Below, in pieces: positions 61,250 to 64,000 of a DNA stretch of 64,000 nucleotides. The translations under genes were made by a program, and so were the position numbers. The stretch's first letter is position 1. Every line of letters starts with the position of its first letter. The notes under the pieces are model-generated. The model was given only the letters and a program-made list of their open reading frames with translations, searched no databases and was not told the DNA's origin. The DNA is from Chloroflexota bacterium (lineage in GTDB: Bacteria; Chloroflexota; Anaerolineae; JAAYZQ01), in assembly GCA_018606645.1 (NCBI GenBank), contig JAGVRI010000001.1, forward strand, positions 386,926 through 450,925, given 5' to 3'.

Positions 61250-63778
61250 ATGGCAGAAGATTCCACGTCCCGGGTGGGTTGTGGTCAATGGTTGATCTTT
61301 TTGGGCGTGGCCGGTTGGCTGGCCGCCGTCCCGTTAGTTGTTTCAGCGGCCCTGGCGGCCCTGACCGGCCATCCGCCTGATCTGCTGGTGCAATTGGAGG
61401 TGATCCCACCGGCAGAGCCCGTGTTGTCCGAGTTGGCGTTTGGTCTGCTGACCACAACCATCACATTGGGGCTGGATCTGTTTGTTCTTGTCCCTCTGTA
61501 CTGGATCAGCCGGCGGCCAGGGCGTGAATTCGTGCGCACCGCCTCTGTCCTGGGAATGGCGATTGCCCTGTTTCAGGCACTCAACGCCTTCTCCCGGCTG
61601 CTATGGCCGACCGAAGGCCCCGATCTGTTGGGAACCGATCCGTTGCTTCGCCTCGCGCCCGCCACCCTGCGTCTCGTGGTGTCGCTCCTGTTCTTGCTGT
61701 TCGGCCTGGGCTGGATCGAAGCACGTTCTCAAAAAGGCGCGTGGACGGGGGCATGGCGAAGGGTTGGATTGCGGGGATGGCTGAGTTCGTCCCCGCTGTG
61801 GCTGGCGCTCTTTTCGGGAGCGGTGGTCGGGATGCCATGGGTGCTGGTGGGTTCCTTGGGCAGTCCGGGGGCGACCATGCTCAGCGGAGTGCAGGCCATG
61901 CACGAGGCCTTGGGCGAGGAGATCTTGTTTCGGGGATTTGCCCTGGCCTGGCTCTGGCGGGTGATCCCCAACCGTACCGGGGCGGCGGTCGCAAGCTGGC
62001 TATGGTTTGTGGCTGCTCAGGGCGGTACGGTCTTGCCCGTTGGGGATTGGGGGGCCATCCCACGCTTTGGCGCAGCCTTGTTGCTGGGGCTGCTCCTCAC
62101 CGAGTTGGTGATCCGGGCCGATGGCTCAATCTGGCCCGCGGTGGTCCTCCATCTCTTGTACAGTTGGTTTTCCCGGGCCTTTGTCGACCCTCGGAGCGAA
62201 GAGGAGATCCTGCACTGGGTGGTGCGGATGTGGGCTCCGCTGGCGGCCGGCGGGTTGGGGATCCTCTTTCTGGTGGGGCGCAAGATCGTCAAGGCGGTCC
62301 AAGGGGATCGTGCCCTCAGGAAAAGTCGTGCTGGAGCTGCGGTCGCTGCCGGTTCAGCCGGTGGGGTTTGGGCCGTTCTCTTGGTCCTCTATTTCACGCT
62401 GGGCGTGCCCGGGTTTCATCCGGATGGCTTTCTCATCGTTCTGGAAGAACAGGCCGATTTGAGTCCGGCGGCATCCATCGCGGACCCGGTGGAGCGTCGG
62501 ACGTGGGTCTATCGGACGCTGGTCGAGACGGCGGAGCGCAGCCAGTCTTCTCTGCGGGCCGAACTCGACCGGAGAGGCGTTGCCTATCGTCCCCACTACC
62601 TGATCAACATGCTCGAAGTCCAGGAACGCCCGATCCTGCGCTGGGCGTTTGCCCGGAAACCGGGGGTGGCGTTTGTGCTGTTCCAACCCGGGATGCGACG
62701 CTATCCGCGTGGTTTTCAGGTGCCAGATCTAGATCCTCAGGGTCCGAGCGGCGTGGAGTGGAACGTGCGGGAAGTCGGGGCTGACCGGGTATGGCAGCTC
62801 GGTTATACCGGGCAGGGGGTGATTGTTGGCGACGCGGATACCGGAGTGGCCTGGGACCATCCGGCCCTCAAGGCGGCGTATCGAGGTTGGGATGGGAGCA
62901 CAGCTCGTCACGATTATCACTGGTACGATGCCTGGGATGGGCGGGCCGAGCCATGGGACGATAACGGCCACGGGACCCATACCACGGGCATCATGGTGGG
63001 GCAGGATGGTGAGAACCGGGTAGGAGTGGCGCCCGGTGCGCGCTGGATCGCCTGTCGCAATATGCGCCACGGCATCGGCCATCCCGGGGCCTATATTACC
63101 TGTATGGAGTTCCTGTTGGCTCCCTTTCCCATAGATGGCGACCCATTCCATGACGGCGATCCGACGCAAGGAGCGCACGTGGTCAACAACTCATGGGGAT
63201 GCCCGAAAAAGGAGGGATGCCTGCCCGATACCCTGCGCCGGGCGGTGGAGAATCTGAGGATGGCGGGTCAGATGATGGTCGTCAGCGCCGGCAATGACGG
63301 TCCGGCCTGCGGAACCGTCCAGGACCCCCCGGCTCTGTACGATGCCGTTCTGAGTGTGGGAGCCATTGGACGAGGGGACCGGGTGGCGGGGTTCAGCAGC
63401 CGCGGCCCGGTGACCGCCGATGGCAGCCAGCGACTCAAGCCCGACCTGGTGGCGCCGGGCGTGGACATCCGATCGTCGGTGCCCGGCGGCTATGCCATCC
63501 TGCCGGGGACTTCGATGGCCGGGCCGCACGTGGCCGGGGTGGTGGCGCTCCTCTGGTCGATAGAGCCGGAGTTGATCGGGAATATCGACCGCACGGAGGC
63601 GATCTTGACCGAGACCGCGCAGCCCTTGGTGGTGGATGCGGTCTGTCCGTCAGGGGGAGGAACCCCGACCACGGTGTGTGCTTGCGGAGACCAAAGTCCG
63701 GACGCCATCCCGAACCACGTCTATGGATGGGGACAGGTAGATGCGTGGGCGGCGGCCCAGCGGCTCGTGGGGCGGTGA
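61250..63778 (+). CDS. Fusion of a CPBP-type intramembrane protease and a subtilisin-like (S8) serine protease
   Basis: 842 residues from the ATG at 61250 (AGGAGAGG upstream). The N-terminal 400 residues are membrane-embedded with about ten helices. They contain a CPBP/Abi motif: HEALGEEILFRGFALAWLW near residue 217 (EExxxR), plus VVLHLLYSWFSRAF with a conserved His. The C-terminal 330 residues are a subtilase with a full catalytic triad: Asp in GDADTGVAWDHPAL (near 527), His in DNGHGTHTTGIMVG (near 572), oxyanion Asn in VVNNSWG and VVSAGNDGPACG, and Ser in PGTSMAGPHVAG (near 753). The region between resembles an I9-like propeptide. Fusion of these two protease classes is unusual. Confidence 0.88.
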   Translation: MAEDSTSRVGCGQWLIFLGVAGWLAAVPLVVSAALAALTGHPPDLLVQLEVIPPAEPVLSELAFGLLTTTITLGLDLFVLVPLYWISRRPGREFVRTASVLGMAIALFQALNAFSRLLWPTEGPDLLGTDPLLRLAPATLRLVVSLLFLLFGLGWIEARSQKGAWTGAWRRVGLRGWLSSSPLWLALFSGAVVGMPWVLVGSLGSPGATMLSGVQAMHEALGEEILFRGFALAWLWRVIPNRTGAAVASWLWFVAAQGGTVLPVGDWGAIPRFGAALLLGLLLTELVIRADGSIWPAVVLHLLYSWFSRAFVDPRSEEEILHWVVRMWAPLAAGGLGILFLVGRKIVKAVQGDRALRKSRAGAAVAAGSAGGVWAVLLVLYFTLGVPGFHPDGFLIVLEEQADLSPAASIADPVERRTWVYRTLVETAERSQSSLRAELDRRGVAYRPHYLINMLEVQERPILRWAFARKPGVAFVLFQPGMRRYPRGFQVPDLDPQGPSGVEWNVREVGADRVWQLGYTGQGVIVGDADTGVAWDHPALKAAYRGWDGSTARHDYHWYDAWDGRAEPWDDNGHGTHTTGIMVGQDGENRVGVAPGARWIACRNMRHGIGHPGAYITCMEFLLAPFPIDGDPFHDGDPTQGAHVVNNSWGCPKKEGCLPDTLRRAVENLRMAGQMMVVSAGNDGPACGTVQDPPALYDAVLSVGAIGRGDRVAGFSSRGPVTADGSQRLKPDLVAPGVDIRSSVPGGYAILPGTSMAGPHVAGVVALLWSIEPELIGNIDRTEAILTETAQPLVVDAVCPSGGGTPTTVCACGDQSPDAIPNHVYGWGQVDAWAAAQRLVGR

Positions 63779-63806
63779 TCCCAGGAGGCGTGGAGTCTCT
63801 GGTAGC

Positions 63807-63989
63807 TCACACCAGCGGCCACGGCACCGGATAGTACGGGCCTGGGTCCGGGAAATGTCCCAGTTCGATCAACCAGGAGAGACGACGGCGAAGGGCCATC
63901 AGCTCATCTTGGCTCACCAGGCGCTGCAGGGTCCGGCTCAACGATGAACCGGGAGAGAGCTGTTCTGCCAGTGCGTTCAGGTCAGCCAT
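63807..63989 (-). CDS. Small uncharacterised protein (may extend past the window edge)
   Basis: 60 residues from an ATG at 63989: hydrophilic helix (MADLNALAEQLSPGSSL..TLQRLVSQDELMALRRRLSWLIELGHF) ending in a Pro-rich tail (PDPGPYYPVPWPLV). The frame remains open to the window end, so this could be the C-terminus of a longer gene. Convergent with the protease fusion gene. No family recognised. Confidence 0.45.
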   Translation of the reverse strand: MADLNALAEQLSPGSSLSRTLQRLVSQDELMALRRRLSWLIELGHFPDPGPYYPVPWPLV

Positions 63990-64000
63990 TATCTCGGCCG

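Overview
This 64 kb window looks like chromosome from a member of the Chloroflexota, most likely an Anaerolineae-like lineage. The reasons are: (i) a run of large GT-C type membrane proteins of the TIGR03663 and YYY/DUF2298 families, typical of Chloroflexi and archaea; (ii) secreted proteins ending in a 'YLP-V' tail; (iii) an electron-bifurcating transhydrogenase (NfnAB); (iv) high GC, with many sigma-A promoters showing 17-bp spacers; and (v) a T-box leader. The assignment is inferred from gene content only. No phage, integrase, transposase or CRISPR array was seen.

Layout. 1-1364 (minus): the N-terminal part of a BMP/PnrA-type binding lipoprotein with two in-frame fused BMP domains. 1649-4133: a Nudix hydrolase convergent with ligA. 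4302-7903 (minus): two paralogous secreted repeat proteins, one broken by a 1-nt frameshift, and a small secreted protein. 8094-11263 (minus): an O-antigen-ligase/TPR membrane protein and a SIS-domain sugar-phosphate enzyme. 11542-17157 (plus): a pair of small membrane proteins, NfnAB, a class III aminotransferase and a diaminopentanoate-dehydrogenase-like reductase. 17199-18320 (minus): rnhB and rplS. 18561-27057 (plus): an ABC exporter, T-box-controlled valS, glmU behind a structured leader with an intrinsic terminator, a CBS/CorC membrane protein and cdd.

27224-31728 (minus): a 1071-residue adhesin-like protein with YadA-head-like repeats, translationally coupled to a small YLP-tail protein, plus a SnoaL-like and an ABM-like protein. 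32033-44752 (minus): four consecutive large membrane proteins forming a glycan-assembly cluster. Next come tRNA-Val(TAC), a ~550-bp gene-free stretch with a cluster of DnaA-box-like 9-mers, and then (minus) a sortase, a Yip1-like protein, a murA carrying Asp where the usual catalytic Cys would be, a small unknown protein and a SAM hydrolase.

49892-63778 (plus): an ECF sigma factor, its probable anti-sigma factor and a bactofilin-like membrane protein. These are followed by a membrane protein, a zinc-ribbon/OB-fold membrane protein coupled to a TctA/DUF112-like permease, an unknown protein, a SpoU methyltransferase, a YdjM-like protein, an MBL hydrolase, a thiolase, and a fusion of a CPBP intramembrane protease with a subtilase.

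Much of the window concerns the cell envelope: peptidoglycan precursors (GlmU, MurA), glycan assembly (GT-C cluster, O-antigen ligase), surface proteins and a sortase, and sigma/anti-sigma control. The strongest leads are the CPBP-subtilase fusion, the five-OB-fold/TctA pair, the glmU leader attenuator, the DnaA-box cluster, the repeat-protein/YLP-tail gene pairs and the tandem BMP fusion.
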